Positions 1 through 8,372 of a stretch of 64,000 bases of DNA are shown here, piece after piece (the stretch's first letter is position 1; every line of letters begins with the position of its first letter). Under the pieces are notes generated by a model. That model worked only from the letters and a program-made list of their open reading frames with translations, was not told where the DNA came from and ran no database searches. The stretch covers positions 228,195-292,194 of the forward strand of contig NZ_RCTF01000004.1 of NCBI RefSeq assembly GCF_003667445.1, written 5' to 3'. Position numbers and translations under genes: made by a program. The stretch is from Xanthobacter tagetidis (lineage in GTDB: Bacteria; Pseudomonadota; Alphaproteobacteria; Rhizobiales; Xanthobacteraceae).

Positions 1-2
1 CG

Positions 3-1076
3 GTGGGCAATTCCGCCACCTTCGCCATCCTGGCGGAAAAGGTGATCGTCGAGATCAACCTCACCCAGCCGGCGGAGCTGGAGGGGCTGCACGACATCTA
101 CATCCCCACCCGCCGCCCGTTCCGCGAGCCGATCCCGGTGGTCACGCCGGAAAGCCGGGTGGGCCTGCCCTTCATCGCCATCCCGCCGGAGAAGATCGCC
201 GCCATCGTCGTCTCCCGGAAGCTCGACAGCGCCTCCAACGTGCTGCCGCCGGACGGCGAGACCGCCGCCATCGCCGGCCACCTGATGCAGTTCCTGGAGC
301 ACGAGGTGCGGCGCGGCCGGCTCACCTCCCGCCTCCAGCCGCTCCAGGCGGGCATCGGCACCATCGCCAATGCGGTGATGCACGGCTTTATCGCGAGCCC
401 GTTCCACGACCTGACCATGTATTCGGAGGTGCTGCAGGATTCGACCTTCGACCTGTTCGATGCCGGCAAGCTGAACTTCGCTTCCGGCTCCTCCATCACC
501 CTGTCGAAGGCGAAGCACGACGCGGTGATGCCGCGGATCGCCGACTACAAGCCGCGCCTCATCCTGCGGCCGCAGGAGATCTCGAACCACCCGGAGATCA
601 TCCGCCGCCTCGGCATCATCGGCATCAACACGGCGCTGGAGTTCGACATCTACGGCAACGTGAATTCCACCCATGTGGGCGGCACGCAGATGATGAACGG
701 CATCGGCGGCTCGGGCGACTTCGCGCGCAACGCCTATCTCTCGGTGTTCGTTACGAAGTCCATCGCCAAGGGCGGCGCGCTCTCCTCCGTGGTGCCCATG
801 GTGAGCCATGTGGACCACACCGAACACGACGTGGACATCCTCATCACCGAGCAAGGGCTCGCGGACCTGCGCGAGCTGGCCCCGCGCGAGCGGGCGCGGC
901 TCATCATCGCCCATTGCGTCCACCCGCTCTATCGCGACGCGCTGGAGGACTATGTGGCGCGTGCCGGCGCGCGCGGCGGCCACACGCCGCACGTGATCGA
1001 GGAGGCGCTCTCCTGGCATGTGCGGGCGCGCGAGACCGGCGCCATGCTGCCTGGCGCCGTCCGCGCGTCCGTCTGA
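3..1076 (+). CDS. acetyl-CoA hydrolase / succinyl-CoA:acetate CoA-transferase family, 5'-truncated by the window edge
   Basis: The reading frame is already open at the first bases, so the gene starts outside the window. About 357 residues remain of a family that usually has about 500. The family moves CoA between acyl-CoA and carboxylates such as acetate and succinate, in the cytoplasm. Recognisable blocks are ALEFDIYGNVNSTHVGGT, the glycine-rich NGIGGSGDFARNAYLS, VSHVDHTEHDVDILITEQG and the C-terminal LAPRERARLIIAHCVHPLYRD. In class I CoA-transferases a glutamate carries the CoA thioester; the Glu in ALEFDIYG is the likely one, by family analogy. Hydrolase and transferase activities cannot be separated from this fragment. 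The gene converges on the lipoprotein gene downstream with a 3-bp gap. Confidence 0.88.
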   Translation: MGNSATFAILAEKVIVEINLTQPAELEGLHDIYIPTRRPFREPIPVVTPESRVGLPFIAIPPEKIAAIVVSRKLDSASNVLPPDGETAAIAGHLMQFLEHEVRRGRLTSRLQPLQAGIGTIANAVMHGFIASPFHDLTMYSEVLQDSTFDLFDAGKLNFASGSSITLSKAKHDAVMPRIADYKPRLILRPQEISNHPEIIRRLGIIGINTALEFDIYGNVNSTHVGGTQMMNGIGGSGDFARNAYLSVFVTKSIAKGGALSSVVPMVSHVDHTEHDVDILITEQGLADLRELAPRERARLIIAHCVHPLYRDALEDYVARAGARGGHTPHVIEEALSWHVRARETGAMLPGAVRASV

Positions 1077-1079
1077 GGC

Positions 1080-2306
1080 TCAGAGCTGGGCGAAGGCGCG
1101 CGGCGCGGGGCTCACGACCTGCACCGCGCCGCCCTTGATCTCCATGATCGCGAGGCCGCGCTCGATGGTGCCGTCGGCGCGGAAGCGGAACGTGCCCTCG
1201 ACGCCCGAGAAGCCCGAGGGGCTGGAGAGCGCCGCCACCGTCACCCCGTCCGGCCCGGTGGCCCGCACCATGGCGGTGACGAGCGAGACCGCGTCGTAGG
1301 AGAGCGTCGCGGTGCGCACCGGCTCGGCGCCGAAGCGCGCCCGGAAGCGGTCGGAGAAGGCGTGCCAGCCGGAGAGGTCCGGCGCGGCGAACTGGGCGCC
1401 CTCGAACAGCGGATCGGCGAACAGGCGCTGGTCGTCCCACAGGCCGGTGCCGGCGAGCCGCAGGCGCTTCATGTCGACGCCGTTGGCGGAGAGCATCTGC
1501 ACCATCTGCAGGGCCTGGTCCGGCGTATCGGGGATGAACAGCACGTCCGCCTGGGCGAGCGCGGGCGCGACGCGGCGCGCCACCTCGCCCATCTTGGCGC
1601 GGTCGGTGCCGAAGCGCTCCAGCACCGCCACCCGGCCGCCCGCGGCGGCCACCACCTGCTGAAGCGCGCCTTCCACCACGGTGCCATAGGCGCTCTCCGG
1701 CAGCAGCGCCGCCACCGAACGCCGGCCCTCGCCGGCCTCGAAGCGGATGATGCGCTCCACGTCGCCCGAGGGCAGGAAGCTCAGCAGGAAGACGCCGCCG
1801 CCGGCGACGTTCGCATCGGTGGAGAAGGCGATCATGGGAATGTTGAGCGGCCGCGCCACCTGCGCCGCCGCCGCCACCGAATGGGCGAACAGCGGGCCGA
1901 TGACCACCTTCGCGCCCTCCGCCACCGCCGCCTCGGCGGCCATGCGCGCGCCCTGGGCGGTGCCGCCGTCGTCCTTCACGATCAGGCGGATGTCGGTTCC
2001 GCCCGCCTCGGCGACGGCAAGCTCCGCAGAATTCTTCATGGACTGGGCGACGATGCCCGCATTGCCCTGCGCGCCCAGCGGCAGAAGCAGCGCGACCACC
2101 GTGCCGCCCGCGCCGAGCTGCTGGGTGGTGGGCGGCGGCGCGGGCGTCACCTGCGGCGCGTCGCCGAGGTCGCCACCGGCGCAGGCCGAGAGCAGGCCGA
2201 GCGCGCCGAGGCTGCCACCGGTGCGCAACCACCGCACCAGGACCGCGCGCCGCGAGATATCGCCTTCCGCTACGGCGCGCGCCGTCCCGTGCCCGTCCTG
2301 CCTCAA
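1080..2306 (-). CDS. LppC/LpoA-like penicillin-binding-protein activator, lipoprotein with periplasmic-binding fold
   Basis: Predicted outer-membrane lipoprotein with a type I periplasmic-binding-protein fold. Family members (LpoA/YraM in enterobacteria) stimulate peptidoglycan synthases from the periplasmic side. The open frame reaches 2495, into rsmI on the other strand. I prefer the TTG at 2306 because GGGAGA lies 6 nt before it and because it places a signal peptide (basic RRAVLVRWLR, then SLGALGLLSAC with a lipobox cysteine) about 40 residues into a 408-residue protein. In-frame GTG codons slightly downstream are alternatives. The mature part has features of extracellular ligand-binding domains (AQSMKNSAELAVAEAGG, VVIGPLFAHSV, PMIAFSTDANVAGGG). 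Divergence from rsmI-yraN matches the conserved yraL-yraM-yraN neighbourhood. Confidence 0.8.
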   Translation of the reverse strand: MRQDGHGTARAVAEGDISRRAVLVRWLRTGGSLGALGLLSACAGGDLGDAPQVTPAPPPTTQQLGAGGTVVALLLPLGAQGNAGIVAQSMKNSAELAVAEAGGTDIRLIVKDDGGTAQGARMAAEAAVAEGAKVVIGPLFAHSVAAAAQVARPLNIPMIAFSTDANVAGGGVFLLSFLPSGDVERIIRFEAGEGRRSVAALLPESAYGTVVEGALQQVVAAAGGRVAVLERFGTDRAKMGEVARRVAPALAQADVLFIPDTPDQALQMVQMLSANGVDMKRLRLAGTGLWDDQRLFADPLFEGAQFAAPDLSGWHAFSDRFRARFGAEPVRTATLSYDAVSLVTAMVRATGPDGVTVAALSSPSGFSGVEGTFRFRADGTIERGLAIMEIKGGAVQVVSPAPRAFAQL

Positions 2307-2476
2307 TGCCCGTCTCCCGCCGCCCGCGCCCCCGCACGGGATCGCCCCACCCCTTGCGGCGGCAATTTGACGAGGGGAAGGCAAAGGCACCGGGAAACCG
2401 CGCCGGCTCGGACATTTCCAATGCCGGCTGACGCCGCGCCGTTTCCCGGCCGCCCGGCTGGGTCTATGGTCGCCGC

Positions 2477-3439
2477 ATGAGCGTCCCCTCTTCATCCTCC
2501 GCCCGCGCGGGCGAGGCGCCGAAAAGCTTCCTCATCGCCGGCGTGCGGGTTCCGGTGCCGCCTGTGGCGCCGGGCCTCCACGTGGTGGCGACGCCCATCG
2601 GCAACCTCGGCGATGTCAGCGTGCGCGCCCTGGAGACGCTGGCCGGCGCCGACGCCATCGCCTGCGAGGACACGCGCATCACACGCCGGCTGCTCGACCG
2701 CTACGGCATCGAGACCCAGCTGGTGCCCTATCACGACCATAACGGCGCCTCGGCGCGGCCGAAGCTGCTGGCGCGGCTGGAGCAGGGCGCGCGCCTCGCC
2801 CTCGTGTCGGACGCCGGCACGCCTTTGGTATCGGACCCCGGCTACAAGCTGGTGCTGGAGGCGCTGGAGGCGGGCCACAAGGTGCATCCGATACCCGGCG
2901 CCTCGGCGCTGCTGGCGGCGCTGGTGGCGGCGGGCCTGCCCACCGACTGCTTCCTGTTCGACGGCTTCCTGCCGCCCAAGGGCGGCCAGCGGCGCGCGCG
3001 CATCGCCGAGCTGGCGCGCATCCCGGCGAGCCTCGTCCTCTATGAGAGCGGCCCGCGCCTCGCCGAAAGCCTCGCGGATCTCGCCGCCGGCCTCGGCGCG
3101 CGGCCAGCGGCGGTGTGCCGCGAGCTGACCAAGGCGTTCGAGGAGGTGCGGCGCGGCGACCTCGACGCCCTCGCCGCGCACTATGCCGCGCGCGAGCCGC
3201 CCAAGGGCGAGATCGTGCTGGTGGTCGGCCCGCCGCGCGAGGCGGCGGCCGACGACGCGGCGGTGGACGCCGCGCTGCTGCGCGCTTTGTCGCAGGGGAC
3301 GGTGAAGGACGCTGTGGCCGAGGTGGTGAACCTGACCGGCCGCCCCAAGCGCGAGGTCTATGCCCGCGCTTTGGCCTTGTCCGAGGCGCGCGCGCGCGAC
3401 GGTGCCGACGACGACCCGGCCGAGGACGGCGGTGGCTGA
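2477..3439 (+). CDS. rsmI: 16S rRNA (cytidine-1402-2'-O)-methyltransferase RsmI
   Basis: Transfers a methyl group from S-adenosylmethionine to the 2'-OH of C1402 in the decoding centre of 16S rRNA. The 320 residues carry the tetrapyrrole-methylase fold signature: VVATPIGNLGDVSVRALETL near residue 37, then ACEDTRITRRLL, LVSDAGTPLVSDPGYKLV and HPIPGASALLAAL. The tail (TVKDAVAEVVNLTGRPKREVYARAL) is the usual C-terminal helical segment. The first 35 residues are a less conserved extension, so the exact start is somewhat open, but ATG 2477 is the first good one. The stop overlaps the start of yraN by 8 nt, which implies co-translation. Confidence 0.95.
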   Translation: MSVPSSSSARAGEAPKSFLIAGVRVPVPPVAPGLHVVATPIGNLGDVSVRALETLAGADAIACEDTRITRRLLDRYGIETQLVPYHDHNGASARPKLLARLEQGARLALVSDAGTPLVSDPGYKLVLEALEAGHKVHPIPGASALLAALVAAGLPTDCFLFDGFLPPKGGQRRARIAELARIPASLVLYESGPRLAESLADLAAGLGARPAAVCRELTKAFEEVRRGDLDALAAHYAAREPPKGEIVLVVGPPREAAADDAAVDAALLRALSQGTVKDAVAEVVNLTGRPKREVYARALALSEARARDGADDDPAEDGGG

Positions 3440-3815
3440 GCCACCATCCGGCACCGAGAAGCGCCGCGCCGCATTCCGCAGCGGCCTCGCGGCGGAGGAT
3501 CGCGCGGCCACGCTCCTGGAGGCGCGCGGGTTCGAGGTGCTGGGGCGGCGCGTGCGGACCAAGGCCGGCGAGATCGACCTCGTGGCCCGGCTCGGCGACC
3601 TGCTGGTGTTCTGCGAGGTGAAGCTGCGGGCCGGGCTGGACGACGCCGCCTTCGCCGTGCTGCCGCGCCAGCGCCGCCGCATCGCCGCCGCGGCCGAGGC
3701 GTATCTTGCCGCCCATCCGGAATATGACGGCATGAACCTGCGCTTCGACGCCGTGCTGCTGGCGCGCACCGGCGCCGCCGAGCATCTGCCGGGGGCGTTC
3801 GAGGCGGAGGGTTAG
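3432..3815 (+). CDS. YraN / UPF0102 family endonuclease-fold protein
   Basis: A 127-residue protein of the UPF0102 (YraN) family, which has a restriction-endonuclease-like fold but no firmly established function. The core is RSGLAAEDRAATLLEARGFEVLGRRVRTKAGEIDLVARLGDLLVFCEVK (quoted in outline: the G-x-x-A-E-x-x-A start, GEIDLVAR, and the E-V-K of the PD-(D/E)XK motif). I start it at GTG 3432, preceded by GAGGAC and overlapping the rsmI stop, because the longer frame to 3360 adds only arginine-rich sequence read from rsmI in another frame. Translational coupling to rsmI is typical of this pair. Confidence 0.9.
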   Translation: MAEPPSGTEKRRAAFRSGLAAEDRAATLLEARGFEVLGRRVRTKAGEIDLVARLGDLLVFCEVKLRAGLDDAAFAVLPRQRRRIAAAAEAYLAAHPEYDGMNLRFDAVLLARTGAAEHLPGAFEAEG

Positions 3816-3834
3816 GACCGGCGCCGCGCCCGCC

Positions 3835-4536
3835 TCAGTGCGACCGGGCGAACATCTCGTTGAACGAATAGCCCGCCCCGCGCACGGTGCGGATCGGGTC
3901 GGACTGGCGGCCGCGGTTGATCGCCTTGCGCAGGCGGCCCACATGCACGTCCACCGTGCGCTCGTCGATATAGACGTCCTGGCCCCACACGCCGTCGAGC
4001 AGCTGTTCGCGGGAGAACACGCGGCCAGGGCTCTGCATGAGGAATTCCAGCAGCCGGAACTCGGTCGGGCCGAGATGCACCTCGCGGCCGGCGCGATGCA
4101 CCCGGTGGGTCTCGCGGTCCAGTTCGATGTCGCCCGCACGCAGCAGGGTCGCCACGTGCTCCGGCTTGGCGCGGCGCAGCAGGGCGCGCACCCGCGCCAG
4201 CAGCTCGGGCACCGAGAAGGGCTTCACCACATAGTCGTCGGCGCCGGTGGCGAGGCCGCGCACGCGCTCCGTCTCCTCGCCGCGGGCGGTGAGCATGATG
4301 ACCGGTAGGCGCTCGGTCTCCGGCCGGGTGCGCAGGCGCCGGCACAATTCGATGCCGGACAGGCCCGGCAGCATCCAGTCGAGGATGACGAGGTCCGGCA
4401 CGCTCTCGCGCAGGCGCGTCTCCGCCTCGTCGCCACGGCCGACGCTCTCGACGCCGTATCCCTCCGACTCCAGGTTGTAGCGGAGCAGGAGGGTCAGGGG
4501 TTCCTCGTCCTCGACGATCAGGATATGCGCCGGCAC
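3835..4536 (-). CDS. phoB: phosphate regulon response regulator PhoB
   Basis: OmpR-family response regulator that, once phosphorylated by PhoR, binds Pho boxes and activates phosphate-starvation genes. The receiver domain (residues 1-120) has the acidic pair E9/D10, phospho-acceptor D53 (VILDWMLPG), T83 and K105. The winged-helix domain (about 135-230) contains LGPTEFRLLEFLMQSPGRVF, ERTVDVHVGRLRKAI and IRTVRGAGYSF. The start is GTG at 4536. It is the last gene of the phoR-pstSCAB-phoU-phoB cluster, 105 nt after phoU, and converges with yraN 19 bp away. Confidence 0.97.
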   Translation of the reverse strand: MPAHILIVEDEEPLTLLLRYNLESEGYGVESVGRGDEAETRLRESVPDLVILDWMLPGLSGIELCRRLRTRPETERLPVIMLTARGEETERVRGLATGADDYVVKPFSVPELLARVRALLRRAKPEHVATLLRAGDIELDRETHRVHRAGREVHLGPTEFRLLEFLMQSPGRVFSREQLLDGVWGQDVYIDERTVDVHVGRLRKAINRGRQSDPIRTVRGAGYSFNEMFARSH

Positions 4537-4641
4537 GGATCTCTCATTCCACTGTCATCGACACATGCGCCGGAGCCGGACCGTCCGGCTCCGAACCGCG
4601 TAGGGAAGCGCCCGGCGGCCAGGCCGCCGGCGCGACCGGCG

Positions 4642-5370
4642 TCAGCCCTGGACAGTGCGTCCCGGGAAGGCCACCGTGGTCTCGCTGGAGGCGTCCGCCT
4701 TGGGGCGGCTCTCCGGCAGGTTCTGGCCGGTGACCATGTAGTAGACGATCTCCGCCACGTTGGTGGCATGGTCGCCGATGCGCTCGATGTTCTTGGCGCA
4801 GAACAGAAGATGCGTGCACACCGAGATGTTGCGCGGATCTTCCATCATATAGGTGAGAAGCTCGCGGAACAGCGAAGTGTACATGGTGTCGATGGCACCG
4901 TCGCGGCCCCACACCTCGACTGCCTTGGTCTCGTTGTGGCCGGCATAAGCGTCGAGCACCTCCTTGAGCTGCTCCAGCACCAGGTCGGAGATGTGCTCCA
5001 CGCCGCGCACCAGCTTCTGCGGGTGGTATTCGCCCTCGATGGCGATCACGCGCTTGGCGACGTTCTTGGCGAGGTCGCCGATGCGCTCCAGATCGTTGGC
5101 GATGCGGATCGAGGACACCACCTCGCGCAGGTCGCCGGCGACCGGCTGGCGCTTGGCGATGACCAGGATGGCCTTCTCCTCGATCTCGCGCTGCATCTGG
5201 TCGCAGGTGGCGTCCAGGAGCACCACGCGCTGCGCCAGAGCGGCGTCGCGGCGGATGAGGGAGGTGACGCTGTCGGCCACCAGGCGCTCGGCCTGGCCGC
5301 CCATCTCGACCACCTTGCGGCCCAGCTCCTTGAGCTCGGCATCGAAGGAGGAAACGGTATGCTCGGGCAT
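4642..5370 (-). CDS. phoU: phosphate transport system regulator PhoU
   Basis: Cytoplasmic helical protein that links the PstSCAB transporter to PhoR and keeps the Pho regulon off when phosphate is plentiful. Its 242 residues form two PhoU repeats, each with the acidic metal-binding signature: DLERIGDLAKNVAKR in the first and NIERIGDHATNVAEIVYYM in the second. The start is ATG 5370, with AAGGAA upstream. It begins 19 nt after the pstB stop and precedes phoB, so all are probably one transcript. Confidence 0.97.
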   Translation of the reverse strand: MPEHTVSSFDAELKELGRKVVEMGGQAERLVADSVTSLIRRDAALAQRVVLLDATCDQMQREIEEKAILVIAKRQPVAGDLREVVSSIRIANDLERIGDLAKNVAKRVIAIEGEYHPQKLVRGVEHISDLVLEQLKEVLDAYAGHNETKAVEVWGRDGAIDTMYTSLFRELLTYMMEDPRNISVCTHLLFCAKNIERIGDHATNVAEIVYYMVTGQNLPESRPKADASSETTVAFPGRTVQG

Positions 5371-5389
5371 CTCGATGTTCCTTGCGCGC

Positions 5390-6214
5390 TCAGCCGAAGC
5401 GGCCGGTGATGTAGTCGCGGGTCTTGATCTCCTTCGGATTGGTGAAGATCACGTCCGAAGGCGCCACCTCGATCAGCTCGCCGAGATAGAAGAAGGCGGT
5501 GATGTCCGCGCAGCGCGCCGCCTGCTGCATGTTGTGGGTGACGATGACGATGGTGAACTCGCGCTTCAGCTCGTCGATCAGGTCTTCGATCTTCGAGGTG
5601 GAGATCGGGTCCAGCGCCGAGGTCGGCTCGTCGAGCAGGATCACCTCCGGCTTCACCGCGATGGTGCGGGCGATGCACAGGCGCTGCTGCTGGCCGCCGG
5701 ACATGCCGAGCGCCGAGGTATGCAGGCGGTCCTTGGTCTCGTCCCAGATGGCGGCTTTGCGCAGGCACCATTCCACGCGCTCGTCCATCTGCGCCTTGTT
5801 CAGCCTCTCGTGCAGCTTCACGCCAAACGCGATGTTGTCGTAGATGGTCATCGGGAACGGGGTGGGCTTCTGGAACACCATGCCGATGCGCGTGCGCACG
5901 ATGGTGGCGTCGAGCTCCTTGCCGACGATGTTCACGCCGTCGAAGCCCACCATCCCCTCGGCGCGCTGGCCGGGATAGAGGTCGTACATGCGGTTGAACA
6001 CACGCAGCAGCGTGGACTTGCCGCAGCCCGACGGGCCGATCATAGCGGTCACACGCTTCTCGGGAATCTCGAAGTTGATGTTCTTCAGGGCATGGTTCTG
6101 CCCGTAGTAGAAATTGAGGTTCTCGACCTTGATCTTGGCGGGCGCCTGCGGAGCGTCGGGCTTGGCGGCGACGGCCGAGGCGAGATTGAAGGTGGGATCG
6201 ACGGCAGAGTTCAT
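5390..6214 (-). CDS. pstB: phosphate ABC transporter ATP-binding protein PstB
   Basis: ATPase subunit of the high-affinity phosphate importer. In the 274-residue protein the Walker A motif GPSGCGKST is at residues 60-68, the Q-loop glutamine near 115, the ABC signature MSGGQQQR at 171-178 and Walker B VILLDEP at 191-197, followed by the switch histidine in VTHNM. The longer open frame starts at 6268, but the ATG at 6214 (MNSAVDP) fits family length and is preceded by GAGG. It lies between pstA and phoU on the same strand. Confidence 0.97.
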   Translation of the reverse strand: MNSAVDPTFNLASAVAAKPDAPQAPAKIKVENLNFYYGQNHALKNINFEIPEKRVTAMIGPSGCGKSTLLRVFNRMYDLYPGQRAEGMVGFDGVNIVGKELDATIVRTRIGMVFQKPTPFPMTIYDNIAFGVKLHERLNKAQMDERVEWCLRKAAIWDETKDRLHTSALGMSGGQQQRLCIARTIAVKPEVILLDEPTSALDPISTSKIEDLIDELKREFTIVIVTHNMQQAARCADITAFFYLGELIEVAPSDVIFTNPKEIKTRDYITGRFG

Positions 6215-6325
6215 CTGAGCCTCATTTTGATCCTGAAGCGCCCGGCATGCATCCCGGCCGCGGGCCATTTCGTAGGTGGCGCTCCGGGGCGGCGCCGCTC
6301 GCGGGCGCCCAGCCCCGGTGCGGGG

Positions 6326-7159
6326 CTATTTCGTGCGCGCCAGGAACAGGCGGGCGAGAATGTTGAGCACCAGCACGCCCACCGTGATGATGAGCGCACC
6401 CGCCCAGGCGAGCGCCACCCAGTCGTCGAACGGGCTGCCGGCATACTGGTAGATCGCGATCGGCAGGCTGGCCATGGGCTTGGAAAGGTCCAGCGACCAG
6501 GAATTGTTGCCGAGCGAGGTGAAGAGCAGCGGCGCCGTCTCGCCCGCCGCGCGGGCGATGGCAAGCAGGACGCCGGTGACGATGCCCGCCTTGGCGGCGC
6601 GCCAGGTGATGAACATCACCACCTTCCACTGCGGCGCACCGAGCGCGAAGGCCGCCTCGCGCAGGCCCACGGGCACGAGGTTCAGCATGTCCTCGGTCGT
6701 GCGCACCACCACCGGGATCACGAGGATCGCCAGCGCCAGCGCGCCGGCCCAGCCCGAGAAGCCGCCGAACGGGACCACCAGGAAGCCGTAGATGAACAGG
6801 CCCACCAGGATGGACGGCGCGGAGAGCAGGATGTCGTTCACGAAGCGGGCGGCGGCGCCGATCCTCGTCCCCTTGCCGTTCTCCGCCAGGAAGGTGCCGG
6901 CGAAGATGCCGATCGGGCCGCCGATGGCCATGGCGATGACGATCTGGATCAGCGAGCCGACGATGGCGTTGGCGAGGCCGCCATTCTGGCCGGGCGGCGC
7001 GGTTACGTTGGTGAACACACCGAGGCTGAGGGCCGGCAGTCCGCGGGCGAGCAGGGTCCACAGGATCCAGGCGAGGAGGAAGATGGCGAACACCGCGAAC
7101 ACGGTGGAGATCGCCTTGATGGTGGTGTCCTTGGCGCGGCGCGCGGCGAGAGAGGCCAT
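6326..7159 (-). CDS. pstA: phosphate ABC transporter permease PstA
   Basis: Inner-membrane permease subunit of the phosphate importer, 277 residues with about six hydrophobic segments. The first follows the basic start MASLAARRAKDTT. The cytoplasmic EAA-type loop that contacts PstB is visible as VPVGLREAAFALGAPQWKVV, and ARAAGETAPLLFT is a conserved PstA block. I start at ATG 7159, with GGGGAG upstream; the longer open frame runs over pstC in another frame and is not real. It starts 14 nt after the pstC stop. Confidence 0.96.
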   Translation of the reverse strand: MASLAARRAKDTTIKAISTVFAVFAIFLLAWILWTLLARGLPALSLGVFTNVTAPPGQNGGLANAIVGSLIQIVIAMAIGGPIGIFAGTFLAENGKGTRIGAAARFVNDILLSAPSILVGLFIYGFLVVPFGGFSGWAGALALAILVIPVVVRTTEDMLNLVPVGLREAAFALGAPQWKVVMFITWRAAKAGIVTGVLLAIARAAGETAPLLFTSLGNNSWSLDLSKPMASLPIAIYQYAGSPFDDWVALAWAGALIITVGVLVLNILARLFLARTK

Positions 7160-7173
7160 GGTGCTTGCTCCCC

Positions 7174-8151
7174 TCAGTCGAGCCGCGAGCGCACGAGCGC
7201 ACGGGACAGGGCCAGGACGATGAACGAGATGACGAACAGGATGAAGCCGAGCTGCAGCAGCGAGGTCAGCTTCAGCGAGCCGATCGGCGCCTCCGGGAAC
7301 TCGTTGGCGATGGTGGACGCGATGGTGGCGCCCGGCGCGAACAGCGAGGCCGACAGGCGCGTCGCGTTGCCGATCACGAAGGTGACGGCCATGGTCTCGC
7401 CGAGCGCGCGGCCGAGGCCGAGCATGATGGCGCCCACCATGGCGGTGCGGCCGTAGGGGATGGAGACGTTCTTGTAGACCTCGTAGGTGGTGCCCCCGAC
7501 GCCGTAGGCCGATTCCTTCAGCATGGGCGGGACCGATTCCAGGGTCTCGACGAACATGGCCGTGATGAAGGGCAGGATCATCACCGCGAGGATCAGGCCG
7601 GCGGTGAGCATGCCCGAACCCAGGGGCGGGCCGGAGAACAGCAGGCCGAGGATAGGCACCTGGCCGAGCGTCTCGATCAGCGGCGGCTGCACATAGGCCG
7701 CCATCAGCGGGACGATGACGAAGAAGCCCCACATGCCGTAGATGATCGAGGGCACGGCGGCGAGCAGCTGCACCGCGACGCCGATCGGGCGCTTGAACGC
7801 CTGGGGGCAGATCTCGGTGAGGAAGAAGGCGATGCCGAACGAGAGGGGCAGCGCCACCACGACCGCGATCACGGCGCTGAACAGCGTGCCGTAGATCATG
7901 ACCAGGGCGCCGTAATTCTCGGTCACCGGGTTCCAGTTGGCGGTCCAGATGAAGTCGAGACCGAAGTGCTGGAGCGCGGGCAACCCGCCCATGAAGAGCT
8001 GGGCGATGATCAGGCCGAGCAGCAGCAGGACGAAGATGCCGCTCGCCCACAAGAGGGCGATGAAGATCGGATCGGAGACCGCGCCGGTCGCCTTGGCCTT
8101 GGTGATCGGCTCGATCTGGCCGCCCCCCCTGGTGTCCATCGTCGCGTCCAT
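7174..8151 (-). CDS. pstC: phosphate ABC transporter permease PstC
   Basis: The second inner-membrane permease subunit, pairing with PstA to form the phosphate channel. The 325 residues start at ATG 8151 (MDATMDTRGGG), with GGGGAAGGG upstream. The first membrane segment is FIALLWASGIFVLLLLG. The EAA-like loop MLKESAYGVGGTTYEVYKNV and LGRALGETMAVTFVIGNATR are characteristic of PstC. It follows pstS after a 221-nt gap that contains hairpins. Confidence 0.96.
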   Translation of the reverse strand: MDATMDTRGGGQIEPITKAKATGAVSDPIFIALLWASGIFVLLLLGLIIAQLFMGGLPALQHFGLDFIWTANWNPVTENYGALVMIYGTLFSAVIAVVVALPLSFGIAFFLTEICPQAFKRPIGVAVQLLAAVPSIIYGMWGFFVIVPLMAAYVQPPLIETLGQVPILGLLFSGPPLGSGMLTAGLILAVMILPFITAMFVETLESVPPMLKESAYGVGGTTYEVYKNVSIPYGRTAMVGAIMLGLGRALGETMAVTFVIGNATRLSASLFAPGATIASTIANEFPEAPIGSLKLTSLLQLGFILFVISFIVLALSRALVRSRLD

Positions 8152-8308
8152 TCCGCTGCCCTTCCCCCGCGTGCCGCGCCAGGCGGCTGAAGTGTCCGGG
8201 TCGGCGGCCCGTGGCCAACCGTCGCCCATCCACGCCCCAAATCAATCGAAAGCGTCAGTCAGATGTATCGGCGAGCCGGGATGAACGCGGCCCGGTTGTC
8301 CCTGCGCG

Positions 8309-8359
8309 CTCCGGCCGGGCCGGAGGCGGTGGGCGCCCCGCCCGGAGGGGTGAGGCGCC
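8309..8359 (-). other. pstS-pstC intergenic hairpins
   Basis: Two inverted repeats lie just after the pstS stop. The first is CTCCGGCC-G-GGCCGGAG (8309-8325, perfect). The second pairs GGCGCC at 8332-8337 with GGCGCC at 8354-8359, with CCCC/GGGG pairing inside. Neither has a T-run on the minus strand. In ABC importers such structures after the binding-protein gene often protect its mRNA and lower expression of the permease genes; that role is inferred here. Confidence 0.5.
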
Positions 8360-8372
8360 GCAACCTTTCCGA

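Noticed and set aside
904..2421. 505-codon minus-strand Gly/Arg-rich frame over the CoA-transferase and lipoprotein genes
   Set aside because: It overlaps two convincing genes in the wrong frames and has no recognisable motif.
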